Under the pieces are notes generated by a model. It saw only the letters and a program-made list of their open reading frames with translations. It did not search any database and had not been told where the DNA came from. This document shows positions 7,939 to 17,540 of a stretch of DNA of 64,000 nt, one piece after another. The stretch's first letter is position 1. Each line of letters opens with the position of its first letter. The translations under genes and the position numbers were made by a program. The DNA is from an uncultured Phocaeicola sp. (lineage in GTDB: Bacteria > Bacteroidota > Bacteroidia > Bacteroidales > Bacteroidaceae). The stretch covers positions 1 through 64,000 of the forward strand of contig CALUJA010000007.1 of the NCBI GenBank assembly GCA_944320845.1. The letters run 5' to 3'.

Positions 7939-8859
7939 TTATTTGTTTACACGGAACTTCTCACACCCGTCCTTCAAGAATCCTACAATCTGCCGGGCTG
8001 CTGCAATGCCCGCATTGATATTGGCTTCGGCAGTCTGCGCCCCCATCTTCTTCGGCGTAGAGAAATAACGGCCCGGACACTGTTCGGCAAATTCGGCATG
8101 ATGCACCGGCATAATGTCGGTCACATATTTCAAGTCAGGACGGTCATGCATCAAGCGGAGCAAATCGGCTTCGTTTATCACTTCCTTGCGAGCTGTATTG
8201 ACCAACAGTCCGTTCTTCGGCATGCGGTTTACCAACTCATAATTGATGGAGCCTTTCGTCTCTGCCGTAGCAGGAATATGAAGGGAGACAACATTGCAAG
8301 TCTCATATAGGGCTTCGGCCGAATCCACCGGAATAATCCCGTCGGCCTCCATCACCTCTCTCGGGCAGTAGGCATCATAAGCATAAATTTCCATGCCGAT
8401 TCCCTTGGCTATACGGGCAACATTGCGGCCCACATTGCCATAAGCATGGATACCCAGCTTCTTTCCTTTCAGTTCCGAGCCTGACTTCCCGTCGTAGAAA
8501 TTACGTACAGCCATAATCATCAGGCCAAAAGCAAGTTCGGCAACGGCATTCGAGTTTTGCCCCGGAGTATTCATCACACACACACCGTGAGCCGTAGCTG
8601 CCTCAAGGTCTACATTGTCATACCCTGCACCCGCACGCACGACTATCTTAAGCTCTTTTGCCGCATCGAGCACTTCTGTGTCAATAATGTCACTGCGGAC
8701 AATGACCGCATCGGCATCCTTTATCGCGTCCAACAGCTGAGCCTTATCCGTATATTTCTCCAGCAAGGCCAATTCATAGCCTGCTTCCTCCGTTACCTTA
8801 CGAATCCCGTCTACGGCAATCTTGGCAAACGGCTTTTCGGTTGCAACCAATACTTTCAT
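7939..8859 (-). CDS. serA: D-3-phosphoglycerate dehydrogenase, short form
   Basis: This 306-residue enzyme oxidises 3-phosphoglycerate to 3-phosphohydroxypyruvate with NAD, the first step of serine synthesis. The Rossmann motif is GIHAYGNVGRNVA (about 136-148), and NTARKEVINE and the late MPVHHAEF histidine segment provide the catalytic Arg, Glu and His. It lacks the C-terminal ACT domain of the E. coli enzyme, so allosteric feedback by serine through ACT is not expected. It lies 11 nt downstream of serC, the next enzyme of the pathway, in the same operon. Confidence 0.94.
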   Translation of the reverse strand: MKVLVATEKPFAKIAVDGIRKVTEEAGYELALLEKYTDKAQLLDAIKDADAVIVRSDIIDTEVLDAAKELKIVVRAGAGYDNVDLEAATAHGVCVMNTPGQNSNAVAELAFGLMIMAVRNFYDGKSGSELKGKKLGIHAYGNVGRNVARIAKGIGMEIYAYDAYCPREVMEADGIIPVDSAEALYETCNVVSLHIPATAETKGSINYELVNRMPKNGLLVNTARKEVINEADLLRLMHDRPDLKYVTDIMPVHHAEFAEQCPGRYFSTPKKMGAQTAEANINAGIAAARQIVGFLKDGCEKFRVNK

Positions 8860-8870
8860 ACGCTTAGATT

Positions 8871-9941
8871 TTAATGATTCTTTTCAAATTCCTGCATACA
8901 GTCAATCAAGGCCTGCACACTCTCTACCGGCATCGCATTGTAACAGGATGCGCGGAAACCTCCTACCGAGCGGTGTCCTTTGATGCCTACCATACCTTTT
9001 TCGGTAGCGAACTTCAGGAAATCGGCTTCCAAGTCTTTATATTCATCAGCCATTACAAAGCAAATATTCATATACGAACGGTCTTCGTGCGCAGTTACCG
9101 TGCCACGGAACAGCTTGTTGCGGTCTATCTCCGCATACAGCATATCGGCACGCTGCTTGGCCCGACGCTGCATCTCTTCCACTCCACCTTGGGCTTTCAG
9201 CCAACGCAAGGTCTGCAGGGCGGCATAAATAGGCACAACCGGAGGAGTATTGAACATTGAACCTTTTTCGATATGGGTCTGGTAGTTCAGCATCGTAGGG
9301 ATATAGCGGGAAACCTTACCTACAGCATCATTCTTCACTATGACAAAAGTAACGCCGGCAGGAGCCAGATTTTTTTGCGCACCGCCATAAATACAGATGT
9401 ATTTGGAGACATCAACCGGACGCGAGAATATATCGGAAGACATATCTGCCACCATCGGCACTTCCACCTGAGGATCGGCATGAAGCTCCGTACCATAAAT
9501 CGTGTTGTTGGTCGTAATATGGAAATAGTCCACATCAGCAGGCACTTCATAACCTTTCGGAATGAAAGTGTAACCCGAATCTGCCGAAGAAGCGACTTCA
9601 ACCACCTCGCCGAAACCTTTGGCTTCCTTCATTGCTTTCTTTGCCCACGTACCCGTATTCAGATAAGCGGCCTTTTTTTCAAGGAAATTATAGGGAACCA
9701 TACAGAACTCCAAGCTTGCTCCCCCACCCAAGAACAATACCGAATAGCCTTCCGGAATGTTCAGAAGTTCTTTAAACAAGGCTACAGCCTCGTCCACCAC
9801 CGGCTGGAAGTCTTTAGCGCGGTGACTAATCTCCATCAGCGAAAGTCCCGAACCGTTGAAATCAAGTATAGCCTGAGCTGTCTTTTCGATTACCTCGCGA
9901 GGCAATATAGATGGTCCCGCATTAAAATTATGTTTTTTCAT
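8871..9941 (-). CDS. serC: Phosphoserine aminotransferase
   Basis: This 356-residue PLP-dependent class V aminotransferase converts 3-phosphohydroxypyruvate and glutamate to phosphoserine. The [14 protein letters not shown] start, LGGGAS at 71-76, and the PLP lysine in YGGAQKN (K190) are typical. The frame is open to 9965, but [10 protein letters not shown] at 9941 is the conserved N-terminus. It is the first gene of the serC-serA-7837-7440 operon; serB is not in this window. Confidence 0.96.
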   Translation of the reverse strand: MKKHNFNAGPSILPREVIEKTAQAILDFNGSGLSLMEISHRAKDFQPVVDEAVALFKELLNIPEGYSVLFLGGGASLEFCMVPYNFLEKKAAYLNTGTWAKKAMKEAKGFGEVVEVASSADSGYTFIPKGYEVPADVDYFHITTNNTIYGTELHADPQVEVPMVADMSSDIFSRPVDVSKYICIYGGAQKNLAPAGVTFVIVKNDAVGKVSRYIPTMLNYQTHIEKGSMFNTPPVVPIYAALQTLRWLKAQGGVEEMQRRAKQRADMLYAEIDRNKLFRGTVTAHEDRSYMNICFVMADEYKDLEADFLKFATEKGMVGIKGHRSVGGFRASCYNAMPVESVQALIDCMQEFEKNH

Positions 9942-9987
9942 TGGAAGTTTGTTTTGGTTTAACAATCAGTTCTAAATATCACATCTG

Positions 9988-9995
9988 CGAATTTA
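9988..9995 (-). promoter_or_regulatory. Possible -7 element of serC operon
   Basis: On the minus strand TAAATTCG, one base off TAnnTTTG, lies 46 nt upstream of the serC start. The rest of the 264-bp gap to the helicase stop shows no recognisable element. Confidence 0.35.
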
Positions 9996-10205
9996 GTGAT
10001 TATTTTTAGACTTCCAAAAGATTTCATAATAAATTTACATCAACCCGCCCTGTATCTCTTTCACTTTACCTTCAAACAGTCTTTGTTTGATTACATTTTG
10101 ACATCAACACGCAAAATATCCCTTTCGCCCGGATTTCGGTTCAGAGCGACTGCTCGCCAGCTTTCTCTTATCGACGGAACAAAAGAAGCTGCAAATACAA
10201 AATTA

Positions 10206-11516
10206 TCATTTTGCCAGTTCTATCAAAGTCTTTACCCCTTTAATTTTCTCATTCCGCACCAACTTTAACACTTGATTGGCCTTCTTCCGCGACACGGCCA
10301 CAAAGGCGTGATGGTCTTTTACATCTACCTTCCCGATGTCTTCGCGCCCTAAATTTCCTTTTTTTGACAGAAATCCCACGATGTCTACCCTATTTATTTT
10401 GTCCTTCTTGCCTTTTCCCACATAAAGCGTAACATAGTCAGGCAAAGCCGGGGCGGGAATGGTTTCGGGAAGCACATACGTTTCGGGGGCGGGATGTACA
10501 TAATCGGGCATCCGTTCTTCCGGATGAAGAATGACATAAGCACTTCCCTCAGCATCCCAGCGTGCCGTACGTCCGTTACGATGGATGAATCCGTCCTCTG
10601 ATATGGGCAGATGATAATGAACGATATGCCGTATGAACGGAATGTCAAGCCCGCGTGCGGCAAGGTCGGTAGAGATGAAAACCGAGCAGCTTCCATTTCG
10701 AAACTTATATAAGGCACGCTCACGGTCGTCCTGCTCCATGCCGCCGTGGAATGTTTCACAATACACTTTCATCGAACGCAGGTAGCTTCCCACCCGGTCT
10801 ACACTTTCGCGGTGGTTGCAGAATACCAGCACCGACTCGCTTCCCAGGCAGCAAAGCAATTTATACAAGGTATCAAGCTTGTCTTTCACCGGGGACAAAA
10901 CCTGATATATCCGTAATCTTCCCGACTGTTCCCCCTGCAGAAAATCCAGCCGTGCAATGCGGTTCAGCCCCGTAAAGCGGGGAATCTCTTCTGCATCGGT
11001 AGCCGAAAGCAGGAAACGGCGCTTCAACCGGGGGAGCTTGCCGATGACTTCCGCCATCTCTTCCTGGAATCCGAACTCCAGACACTTGTCAAACTCGTCG
11101 ATAACCAACAGGCTGACTGTAGAAGCATCAATGTTCTGCTTCCCCAGATGGTCATTCATTCGCCCCGGAGTGCCTATAATCACAGACGGACAAAGGCTCT
11201 TCATCACCCGATGCTCCTCCATAGCCGGGCGTCCTCCATAGCAGCTCATCGCCGCAAAGCCTGTACCCATCGCCTTAAATACCTGCTCGGTCTGCAAGGC
11301 AAGCTCACGCGAGGGAACCAGCACCACGGCCTGCACTCCCTTTACACCGCTTTTCAGCGAACTGACCAAGGGCAAAAGATAAGCCAGAGTCTTGCCCGAA
11401 CCGGTAGGCGAAAGCAGAACAATGTCATTCCCCTCTTCCCATGCGCCGACAGATGCCTGCTGCATGGCATTAAGTTGCTGTATCTTCAAATTTGAAAGTA
11501 TCGTAGAAAAATCCAT
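10206..11516 (-). CDS. dbpA: DEAD-box RNA helicase, DbpA type
   Basis: This 436-residue ATP-dependent RNA helicase probably acts in 50S subunit assembly through 23S rRNA. Motifs in order are Walker A SPTGSGKT (36-43), PSRELA (69-74), TPGRM, motif II DEFD (140-143, instead of DEAD), SAT (171-173), ARGLDIP and HRNGRTAR. The last about 70 residues look like the DbpA RNA-binding domain (DKINRVDIVGFL, then IGKVDVKDHHAFVAV). Motif II and the HRxGRTxR motif are both non-standard but keep the catalytic Asp-Glu and arginines. It is a stand-alone gene upstream of the serine operon and downstream of the guaA terminator. Confidence 0.88.
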   Translation of the reverse strand: MDFSTILSNLKIQQLNAMQQASVGAWEEGNDIVLLSPTGSGKTLAYLLPLVSSLKSGVKGVQAVVLVPSRELALQTEQVFKAMGTGFAAMSCYGGRPAMEEHRVMKSLCPSVIIGTPGRMNDHLGKQNIDASTVSLLVIDEFDKCLEFGFQEEMAEVIGKLPRLKRRFLLSATDAEEIPRFTGLNRIARLDFLQGEQSGRLRIYQVLSPVKDKLDTLYKLLCCLGSESVLVFCNHRESVDRVGSYLRSMKVYCETFHGGMEQDDRERALYKFRNGSCSVFISTDLAARGLDIPFIRHIVHYHLPISEDGFIHRNGRTARWDAEGSAYVILHPEERMPDYVHPAPETYVLPETIPAPALPDYVTLYVGKGKKDKINRVDIVGFLSKKGNLGREDIGKVDVKDHHAFVAVSRKKANQVLKLVRNEKIKGVKTLIELAK

Positions 11517-11570
11517 CGGGTCTATAATTTCAGTTTAAATAAAGGTCATCTAAATAATGTCAAAACAAAA

Positions 11571-11634
11571 GCGGATTACACAGACTTCACGGCTCTCCCA
11601 TGAAAGGGAACCGCATGAAATCTGTATAATCCGC
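11571..11634 (-). terminator. Long hairpin terminator of guaA
   Basis: Read on the minus strand, GCGGATTATACAGATTTCATGCGG pairs with CCGTGAAGTCTGTGTAATCCGC with few mismatches, and a TTTTGTTTT tract follows. It begins 16 nt after the guaA stop. Confidence 0.75.
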
Positions 11635-11649
11635 CTTACACAAAACGTG

Positions 11650-13203
11650 TCATTCCCACTCGATTGTGGCAGGCGGCTTCGACGAAATGTCATAGCAAAC
11701 GCGATTCACGCCCTTCACTTTGTTTATGATATCGTTTGAAACCTTGGCCATGAAGTCGTAAGGCAGATGCGCCCAGTCGGCAGTCATGGCATCGGTACTT
11801 GTCACGGCACGCAGAGCAACGGCACGTTCGTAAGTACGCTCGTCGCCCATCACACCCACGCTCTGTACAGGAAGCAGAATCACGCCTGCCTGCCATACCT
11901 GATTGTAAAGCGAAGTCTCGTTTCCATCGGCATCCTTCACCTTCCAGTCGCGCAGACCTTGGATAAAGATGTCGTCGGCATCCTGAAGCACACGTACCTT
12001 TTCCGGCGTAATATCACCCAGAATACGCACAGCCAGTCCCGGACCCGGGAACGGATGGCGGGTTATCAGATGTTCGGGCATGCCCAACTCACGGCCGACG
12101 CGGCGAACCTCATCCTTAAACAGCAGGCGGAGCGGTTCGCAAAGCTTCAAGTTCATCTTTTCAGGCAGTCCGCCCACATTATGATGGCTCTTGATGACAG
12201 TTCCGGTAATGGACAAGGATTCGATGCAATCAGGATAAATAGTACCCTGAGCCAGCCATTTCACATCATTTATCTTATGAGCCTCTTCGTCGAACACATC
12301 GATAAAGCCCTTTCCTATAATCTTACGCTTGCGTTCAGGCTCAGTCACACCGGCCAGTTCAGCAAAGAATTTCTGGCTTGCATCCACACCAATCACATTC
12401 AGCCCCAAGCATTCATAATCATGCAGCACATTCTTGAACTCGTTTTTGCGCAGCATCCCATGATCAACAAAGATACATGTCAGATTTTTGCCAATAGCCC
12501 GGTTGAGCAACACCGCCGCCACCGACGAATCTACTCCTCCGCTCAATCCGAGCACCACCTTGTCGCTGCCAAGCTGCTCTTTCAGTTGGGCCACTGTAGT
12601 CTCTATAAACGAAGCTGCGCTCCAGTCCTGCTTTCCGCCACAGATGTCAACCACAAAATTTTTCAGCAGCAGCGTACCGTCTTCCGTATGGAACACCTCC
12701 GGATGGAACTGAACTCCCCACAACTTTTCCCCTTTTGCCTGATAAGCAGCAACAGCTACCTTATCGGTAGAAGCGATTATTTCAAAGTTTTCGGGAATGG
12801 CCGTTATCGTATCGCCATGACTCATCCACACTTGGGAATTGTCGCGTACACCTTTCAGCAAAGGATTCTCATGGTCAAACTCCGTCAAATGCGCACGACC
12901 ATACTCACGCGTATTTGCCGGTTCCACCTTCCCGCCATTGGTATAAGCCATAAACTGCGCACCATAACAAATGCCAAGGATAGGATATTTACCCCGAATG
13001 CCGGCCAGGTCTACCTTAAACGCCTTTTCATCGTACACAGAGAAAGGACTACCCGAGAGGATAACCCCTATCACCGAAGGATCGTCATGAGGGAACTTGT
13101 TGTAAGGAACAATCTCGCAATACATGTTCAGCTCACGGACACGACGGCCAATAAGCTGCGTAGTCTGTGAACCAAAGTCAAGAATAATGATTTTTTCCTG
13201 CAT
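11650..13203 (-). CDS. guaA: GMP synthase (glutamine-hydrolysing)
   Basis: This 517-residue enzyme converts XMP to GMP with glutamine and ATP. The class I glutamine amidotransferase domain comes first (about 1-190, nucleophile in GICYGAQ, then VQFHPEV). The ATP pyrophosphatase domain with SGGVDSS follows, and the dimerisation domain ends in the family signature [15 protein letters not shown]. Start [13 protein letters not shown] at 13203 is standard. It is a single transcription unit: a -7 box lies upstream and a terminator downstream. Confidence 0.97.
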   Translation of the reverse strand: MQEKIIILDFGSQTTQLIGRRVRELNMYCEIVPYNKFPHDDPSVIGVILSGSPFSVYDEKAFKVDLAGIRGKYPILGICYGAQFMAYTNGGKVEPANTREYGRAHLTEFDHENPLLKGVRDNSQVWMSHGDTITAIPENFEIIASTDKVAVAAYQAKGEKLWGVQFHPEVFHTEDGTLLLKNFVVDICGGKQDWSAASFIETTVAQLKEQLGSDKVVLGLSGGVDSSVAAVLLNRAIGKNLTCIFVDHGMLRKNEFKNVLHDYECLGLNVIGVDASQKFFAELAGVTEPERKRKIIGKGFIDVFDEEAHKINDVKWLAQGTIYPDCIESLSITGTVIKSHHNVGGLPEKMNLKLCEPLRLLFKDEVRRVGRELGMPEHLITRHPFPGPGLAVRILGDITPEKVRVLQDADDIFIQGLRDWKVKDADGNETSLYNQVWQAGVILLPVQSVGVMGDERTYERAVALRAVTSTDAMTADWAHLPYDFMAKVSNDIINKVKGVNRVCYDISSKPPATIEWE

Positions 13204-13238
13204 ATAATGTTCTAAAATGATGATATCAATTGATTCTG

Positions 13239-13246
13239 CAAATATA
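13239..13246 (-). promoter_or_regulatory. Promoter -7 element of guaA
   Basis: TATATTTG on the minus strand matches TAnnTTTG exactly and lies 36 nt upstream of the guaA start. No purine riboswitch-like structure is apparent in the short leader. The 359-bp gap 13204-13562 is explained by this promoter and by that of the lysO leader in opposite directions. Confidence 0.6.
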
Positions 13247-13492
13247 CTCAGATTTTTTCAGAAAACGGCAAGACTCGACTCAAATTCTTTCAAGCATCCG
13301 CACGGGAAGCACTTCGACCGTTCCACCATCAAAAAAGCAGAAAGTCAGACACAGACCAAGCATAAAACATCCTTAACGCACCAAAGTCAGACGCGAAACC
13401 TGCCTCATTGCAAAAGCAAGACGGCCTTACACCATATATTATAATATAACATCCTTTTCCATCCCCAACAACGCCAGATTTTACTATAAATA

Positions 13493-13524
13493 TTTGGGAA
13501 ATATGCAATATTTCATTACCTTTG
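13493..13524 (+). promoter_or_regulatory. Promoter of lysO leader transcript
   Basis: TTTG (13493-13496) and TACCTTTG (13517-13524) with a 20-bp spacer form a complete Bacteroidetes sigma-ABfr promoter. Transcription should start near 13531, about 30 nt before the leader peptide ATG. Confidence 0.75.
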
Positions 13525-13562
13525 CCGAAGAAAAAAACAAAGAGAGCATAACTTAAAAACAC

Positions 13563-13667
13563 ATGAAACAAGTACCCATGCATATCACCCAAGCGGCCGC
13601 GGCTTCAGAAAAGAAGGCGCACAGCTATCGCATTGCGTGCATTCACTGGGTGAGCGGCTTCCGCTAA
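13563..13667 (+). CDS. 34-codon putative leader peptide upstream of lysO
   Basis: The ORF runs ATG 13563 to TAA 13665-13667 and begins MKQVPMHITQ; the last 15 residues are HSYRIACIHWVSGFR. There is no hydrophobic signal, so it is not an exported peptide. A strong promoter lies just upstream and an intrinsic terminator starts 20 nt after the stop, before the two LysO genes. A small hairpin (AGCGG/CCGCT, 13653-13665) overlaps the final codons. The arrangement is that of a regulatory leader peptide, possibly a nascent chain that stalls the ribosome near its basic/aromatic C-terminus. It has only one Lys-Lys pair and no long codon run, so classical starvation attenuation is less clear. Function is inferred from position only. 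Confidence 0.6.
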   Translation: MKQVPMHITQAAAASEKKAHSYRIACIHWVSGFR

Positions 13668-13687
13668 GTTCATACACTCCTCCAAAC

Positions 13688-13723
13688 ATGTAGATGGCAA
13701 ATACAATCCACCTGCATTTTTTT
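13688..13723 (+). terminator. Intrinsic terminator between leader and lysO
   Basis: ATGTAGATGG (13688-13697) pairs with CCACCTGCAT (13708-13717) with one G-T pair and one mismatch, followed by TTTTTT (13718-13723). It stands after the leader peptide stop and 36 nt before the first LysO ATG, so transcripts must read through it to express the exporter. Confidence 0.7.
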
Positions 13724-13758
13724 GACAACAGACTGTATTGAACTTAAATTTTCATGTT

Positions 13759-14037
13759 ATGTTTATCATCATCGGAATTATGTTTACGGGAGTCGCTATC
13801 GGCTACCTGTTTAAAAACCTGTCTTTCTTACGGAATACGGAAAAGACAATCTCATATACCATCATACTCCTGCTTTTCATTTTAGGGCTTTCGATAGGTT
13901 CAAACAAACTTATCATCGACAATCTGGCGGCGTTTGGATGGCAAGCCGCCGTGATTGCCCTTTCAGCAACATGCGGAAGCATTCTTGCTTCATGGATGAC
14001 ATTGAAGCTGTTTTTCAAGAAAGGAGGCAAACGATGA
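13759..14037 (+). CDS. lysO: LysO-type lysine exporter, N-terminal half
   Basis: This 92-residue membrane protein has three predicted transmembrane segments and matches the N-terminal part of the LysO/DUF340 family (FIIIGIMFTGVAIGYLF, later LLFILGLSIGSNK). In E. coli LysO is one polypeptide of about 300 residues; here this half is a separate gene whose TGA overlaps the ATG of the next gene (ATGA). ATG 13759 is chosen over an upstream TTG. The two products probably assemble into one exporter for L-lysine or toxic lysine analogues, an inference from the family. Confidence 0.82.
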   Translation: MFIIIGIMFTGVAIGYLFKNLSFLRNTEKTISYTIILLLFILGLSIGSNKLIIDNLAAFGWQAAVIALSATCGSILASWMTLKLFFKKGGKR

Positions 14038-14660
14038 AAGGAAGTCTCATTGTATTATGTTTCTTCATTGCAGGCTGCATGCTCGGAACCACAAATCTGC
14101 TCCCTTCAGGCATACAAGAATCCCATTTGTCAACATACATACTTTATGCGCTGATGCTGCAAGTGGGAATCAGCATCGGCTCAAACCCCAATCTGAAAGC
14201 CATCATACGACAAATCAGATGGAAGTTCCTGCTCATTCCCCTTGCCACCGTAACCGGAACGCTGCTTTTTTCGGCATGTGCCAGCCTGCTGCTTACACAA
14301 TGGAGCGTATTCGACTGTATGGCGGTCGGCAGCGGGTTTGCCTATTATTCGCTGTCATCCATCCTTATCACCCAGCTTAAAGAAGCATCACTGGGCGTCC
14401 AGCTTGCCGCTGAATTAGGCACAATCGCCCTACTTGCCAACATATTCCGAGAGATGATAGCACTTCTTGGCACTCCTTTGCTTGTACGGTATTTCGGAAA
14501 ACTTGCTCCAATCTCAGCGGCCGGTGTCAATTCGATGGATGTCGTACTTCCCATGATATCACAGTTCTCGGGAAAAGACATGATACCCATAGCCATCTTT
14601 CACGGAATACTGATTGACCTTTCCGTCCCGGTCTTTGTATCCCTTTTCTGCCGACTGTAA
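14034..14660 (+). CDS. lysO: LysO-type lysine exporter, C-terminal half
   Basis: This 208-residue inner-membrane protein has about six hydrophobic segments (for example VLCFFIAGCMLG, ILYALMLQVGISIG, LLIPLATVTGTLLFSA). It corresponds to the C-terminal two thirds of LysO, including the GVNSMDVVLPMI region near residue 165 that is typical of the family. The ATG at 14034 overlaps the preceding stop by 4 nt, so translation is coupled to the first half. The LysO name is shared by both halves. Confidence 0.85.
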   Translation: MKGSLIVLCFFIAGCMLGTTNLLPSGIQESHLSTYILYALMLQVGISIGSNPNLKAIIRQIRWKFLLIPLATVTGTLLFSACASLLLTQWSVFDCMAVGSGFAYYSLSSILITQLKEASLGVQLAAELGTIALLANIFREMIALLGTPLLVRYFGKLAPISAAGVNSMDVVLPMISQFSGKDMIPIAIFHGILIDLSVPVFVSLFCRL

Positions 14661-14712
14661 AAAATGTCCGCTTTTTTATTTCATTCTATGCAGCACAATC
14701 AAAAGTAATGAT

Positions 14713-14720
14713 TAAATTTG
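14713..14720 (+). promoter_or_regulatory. Promoter -7 element of phoH-purC
   Basis: TAAATTTG matches the TAnnTTTG consensus and lies 42 nt upstream of the phoH ATG. Confidence 0.55.
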
Positions 14721-14762
14721 CAAAGAATTGAGAACAGACACAAATGTATCTAATTTGACTGA

Positions 14763-15767
14763 ATGACAGAAAGACATATTGTTTTAGAAGATGTAGATCC
14801 GGTAATCTTTTATGGTGTGAACAACACCAACATGCAGATGATAAAAGCCCTGTTCCCGAAACTGCGCATTGTAGCTCGGGGAAACATTATCAAGATAATG
14901 GGGGATGAAGAGGAGATGTGCGCTTTTGAAGAAGCTGTAACGGCGATGGAAAAGCACTGCGTGAAGTTCAATTCACTGAACGAAGAAACGATTTTGGACA
15001 TTGTAAAAGGCAATCCGCCTAAGATAGAAAAGACAGGAGATGCCATCGTATTCAGTGTTACAGGCAAGCCCATAACTCCACGCAGTGAAAACCAACTGAA
15101 GCTGGTACGTGAATTTGAAAAGAATGACATGATATTTGCCATCGGGCCCGCGGGATCAGGCAAGACATACACGGCCATAGCTCTGGCCGTACGTGCCCTC
15201 AAGAACAAGGAAATCAAGAAAATCATCCTGAGCCGTCCTGCGGTAGAAGCGGGTGAGAAATTAGGATTTCTGCCGGGAGACATGAAAGATAAGATAGACC
15301 CCTATCTGCAACCTTTGTATGATGCGTTGCAAGATATGATTCCCGCCGCCAAACTAAAAGAATACATGGAGCTGAACATCATTCAGATTGCTCCGCTCGC
15401 TTTTATGCGCGGACGTACGCTGAACGATGCGGTGGTCATCCTTGACGAAGCACAAAACACGACAACCCAACAAATCAAGATGTTTCTTACCCGCATGGGA
15501 ACAAATACGAAAATGATTGTTACGGGAGACATGACGCAAATTGACCTTCCTCCTTCACAGACTTCCGGATTGGTACAGGCTCTGAAAATACTGAAGGATG
15601 TGAACGGCATCAGTTTTATTGAACTGAACAAAAAAGATATCGTACGCCATAAATTGGTGACGCGCATAGTAGAAGCTTACGAGAAATTTGAGGAAAAGGC
15701 CAAGAAAGAACGGCTGTCCCAAAAGCAAGCTGATATGAATTCATTTAACAAAACCATAGAAAAATGA
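14763..15767 (+). CDS. phoH: PhoH-family ATPase
   Basis: This 334-residue protein has a KH-like N-terminal region (about 1-95) and a helicase-like ATPase domain with Walker A GPAGSGKT (about residues 126-133) and Walker B VVILDEAQ (about 223-230). PhoH/YbeZ proteins bind RNA and work with the ribosome-maturation endonuclease YbeY; the exact reaction is not settled. It overlaps purC by 4 nt (ATGA), so the two are translationally coupled. Start [12 protein letters not shown] is typical for Bacteroides homologues. Confidence 0.93.
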   Translation: MTERHIVLEDVDPVIFYGVNNTNMQMIKALFPKLRIVARGNIIKIMGDEEEMCAFEEAVTAMEKHCVKFNSLNEETILDIVKGNPPKIEKTGDAIVFSVTGKPITPRSENQLKLVREFEKNDMIFAIGPAGSGKTYTAIALAVRALKNKEIKKIILSRPAVEAGEKLGFLPGDMKDKIDPYLQPLYDALQDMIPAAKLKEYMELNIIQIAPLAFMRGRTLNDAVVILDEAQNTTTQQIKMFLTRMGTNTKMIVTGDMTQIDLPPSQTSGLVQALKILKDVNGISFIELNKKDIVRHKLVTRIVEAYEKFEEKAKKERLSQKQADMNSFNKTIEK

Positions 15768-16711
15768 GCAAAGCATTAACAACAACAGACTATCACTTTC
15801 CGAGACAAGTCAGCGTGTATCACGGCAAAGTGCGCGATGTGTACAACATCAACAACGAAAAACTGATAATGGTCGTGACCGACCGCATCTCTGCCTTTGA
15901 TGTGGTATTACCGGAAGGCATCCCCTACAAGGGACAAATGCTGAATCAGATTGCAGCCAAATTTCTGGATGCCACACAAGACATCTGCCCAAACTGGAAA
16001 CTGGCTGCTCCCGACCCGATGGTGACTGTCGGGGTGATGTGCCAGGGATTTCCGGTGGAAATGATTGTCCGGGGTTACCTTTGTGGAAGTGCATGGCGCG
16101 CTTATAAGGCTGGAGCACGCGAGATTTGTGGCGTACGGCTTCCCGAAGGAATGCGCGAGAATGAGAAGTTTCCTCATCCCATCATTACTCCGACTACAAA
16201 AGCTGAAATGGGCATGCATGATGAAGACATCTCAAAAGAAGAAATTCTGGCAAGAGGTCTGGCTACTCCTGAAGAATATGAACTGTTGGAACGATATACT
16301 CTGGCTTTATTCGAGCGTGGCAGCCGCATGGCAGCCGAGCGAGGCCTAATTTTGGTAGATACCAAATATGAATTCGGCAAGCACAATGGAAAAATTTATC
16401 TGATGGACGAAATCCATACGCCCGATTCAAGCCGCTATTTCTATCTGGAAGGATATCAGGAACGATTTGAAAAAGAAGAGCCACAAAGACAACTTTCAAA
16501 GGAATTCGTACGCGAATGGCTTATGGCCAACGGATTCCAAGGGAAAGAAGGGCAGCAAGTACCGGAAATGACACCCGAAATCGTGTCCTCCATCAGCGAC
16601 CGCTATATCGAGCTATATGAACATATCACCGGAGAAACATTCATAAAAGCAGATACGGAGCATCTCACAGAACGTATTGAAAAGAACGTTCTCGACTATT
16701 TGGAGAAATAA
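15764..16711 (+). CDS. purC: SAICAR synthase
   Basis: This 315-residue enzyme joins CAIR and aspartate with ATP in de novo purine synthesis. The N-terminal HGKVRDVY phosphate-binding segment, [19 protein letters not shown] and the late KYEFG and [12 protein letters not shown] motifs are diagnostic. The length fits the longer SAICAR synthase form of Bacteroidetes and eukaryotes rather than the about 240-residue form. It is coupled to phoH through an ATGA overlap, and a strong hairpin follows its stop. Confidence 0.96.
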   Translation: MSKALTTTDYHFPRQVSVYHGKVRDVYNINNEKLIMVVTDRISAFDVVLPEGIPYKGQMLNQIAAKFLDATQDICPNWKLAAPDPMVTVGVMCQGFPVEMIVRGYLCGSAWRAYKAGAREICGVRLPEGMRENEKFPHPIITPTTKAEMGMHDEDISKEEILARGLATPEEYELLERYTLALFERGSRMAAERGLILVDTKYEFGKHNGKIYLMDEIHTPDSSRYFYLEGYQERFEKEEPQRQLSKEFVREWLMANGFQGKEGQQVPEMTPEIVSSISDRYIELYEHITGETFIKADTEHLTERIEKNVLDYLEK

Positions 16712-16726
16712 TCAACATAACCATTC

Positions 16727-16759
16727 TTCCGCATCAGGATACCATATCCTGATGCGGAA
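16727..16759 (+). terminator. Perfect 15-bp hairpin between purC and menG
   Basis: TTCCGCATCAGGATA (16727-16741) pairs perfectly with TATCCTGATGCGGAA (16745-16759) around a 3-nt loop. The right arm is followed by agatacctttacg, not a T run, so termination may be incomplete. It could instead stabilise the purC message end. Confidence 0.6.
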
Positions 16760-16782
16760 AGATACCTTTACGTTTCATCGGA

Positions 16783-17520
16783 ATGAATTACCCGCAAGAA
16801 AATATCAAGCCTTACAACAACAGCGAAAGCAAAGCCGTTCAGGTTGAGAAGATGTTCGACAATATTGCTCCTGCCTATGATAAGTTGAACCATGCCTTAT
16901 CGTGGAACATCGACAAATATTGGCGACGCAAAGCCATCAACCTGCTAAAATCCTTTCATCCCCAACACATGATGGATGTAGCGACAGGAACGGGAGACTT
17001 TGCCATACAAGCATGCCGGACTCTACGGCCCAAAGAGCTGATAGGAACGGATATCTCTGAAGGCATGATGAACATCGGCAGGGAAAAAGTCAGACAAGCC
17101 GGACTGGAACAACTGATATCTTTCGCTAAAGAAGACTGCACCGCCCTTTCTTTTACCGACAACCGCTTCGATGCCGTCACAGTAGCGTTCGGCGTAAGGA
17201 ACTTTGAAGATTTAGACAAAGGACTGCGGGAAATTTATAGAGTGCTTGTCCCGAACGGACACCTGGTTATCTTAGAACTGTCAACTCCAGACAGATTTCC
17301 CATGAAGCAACTTTATACCCTCTACTCAAGATTCGTCATACCCACATTAGGAAAACTGCTTTCCAAAGACCGCAACGCCTATGTTTATCTGCCTCGGTCA
17401 ATCAAGGCTTTCCCTCAAGGAGAAACCATGGCAGGCATAATTCGTAAAGCAGGTTTCGGTCAGGTTATTTTCCGGAGGCTGACTTTGGGTGTATGCACGC
17501 TCTATTTCGCAACCAAGTAA
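16783..17520 (+). CDS. menG: Demethylmenaquinone methyltransferase
   Basis: This 245-residue class I SAM-dependent methyltransferase of the UbiE/MenG family performs the last step of menaquinone synthesis. The family signatures are present: [20 protein letters not shown] (about 26-45), the SAM loop [10 protein letters not shown] (about 65-74), and FGVRNFEDL. Bacteroides makes menaquinone and not ubiquinone, so the MenG role is preferred over UbiE. It is followed after 20 nt by aroE on the same strand, probably in one operon. Confidence 0.94.
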   Translation: MNYPQENIKPYNNSESKAVQVEKMFDNIAPAYDKLNHALSWNIDKYWRRKAINLLKSFHPQHMMDVATGTGDFAIQACRTLRPKELIGTDISEGMMNIGREKVRQAGLEQLISFAKEDCTALSFTDNRFDAVTVAFGVRNFEDLDKGLREIYRVLVPNGHLVILELSTPDRFPMKQLYTLYSRFVIPTLGKLLSKDRNAYVYLPRSIKAFPQGETMAGIIRKAGFGQVIFRRLTLGVCTLYFATK

Positions 17521-17540
17521 TCTCTTAAAATCCATTTCAT

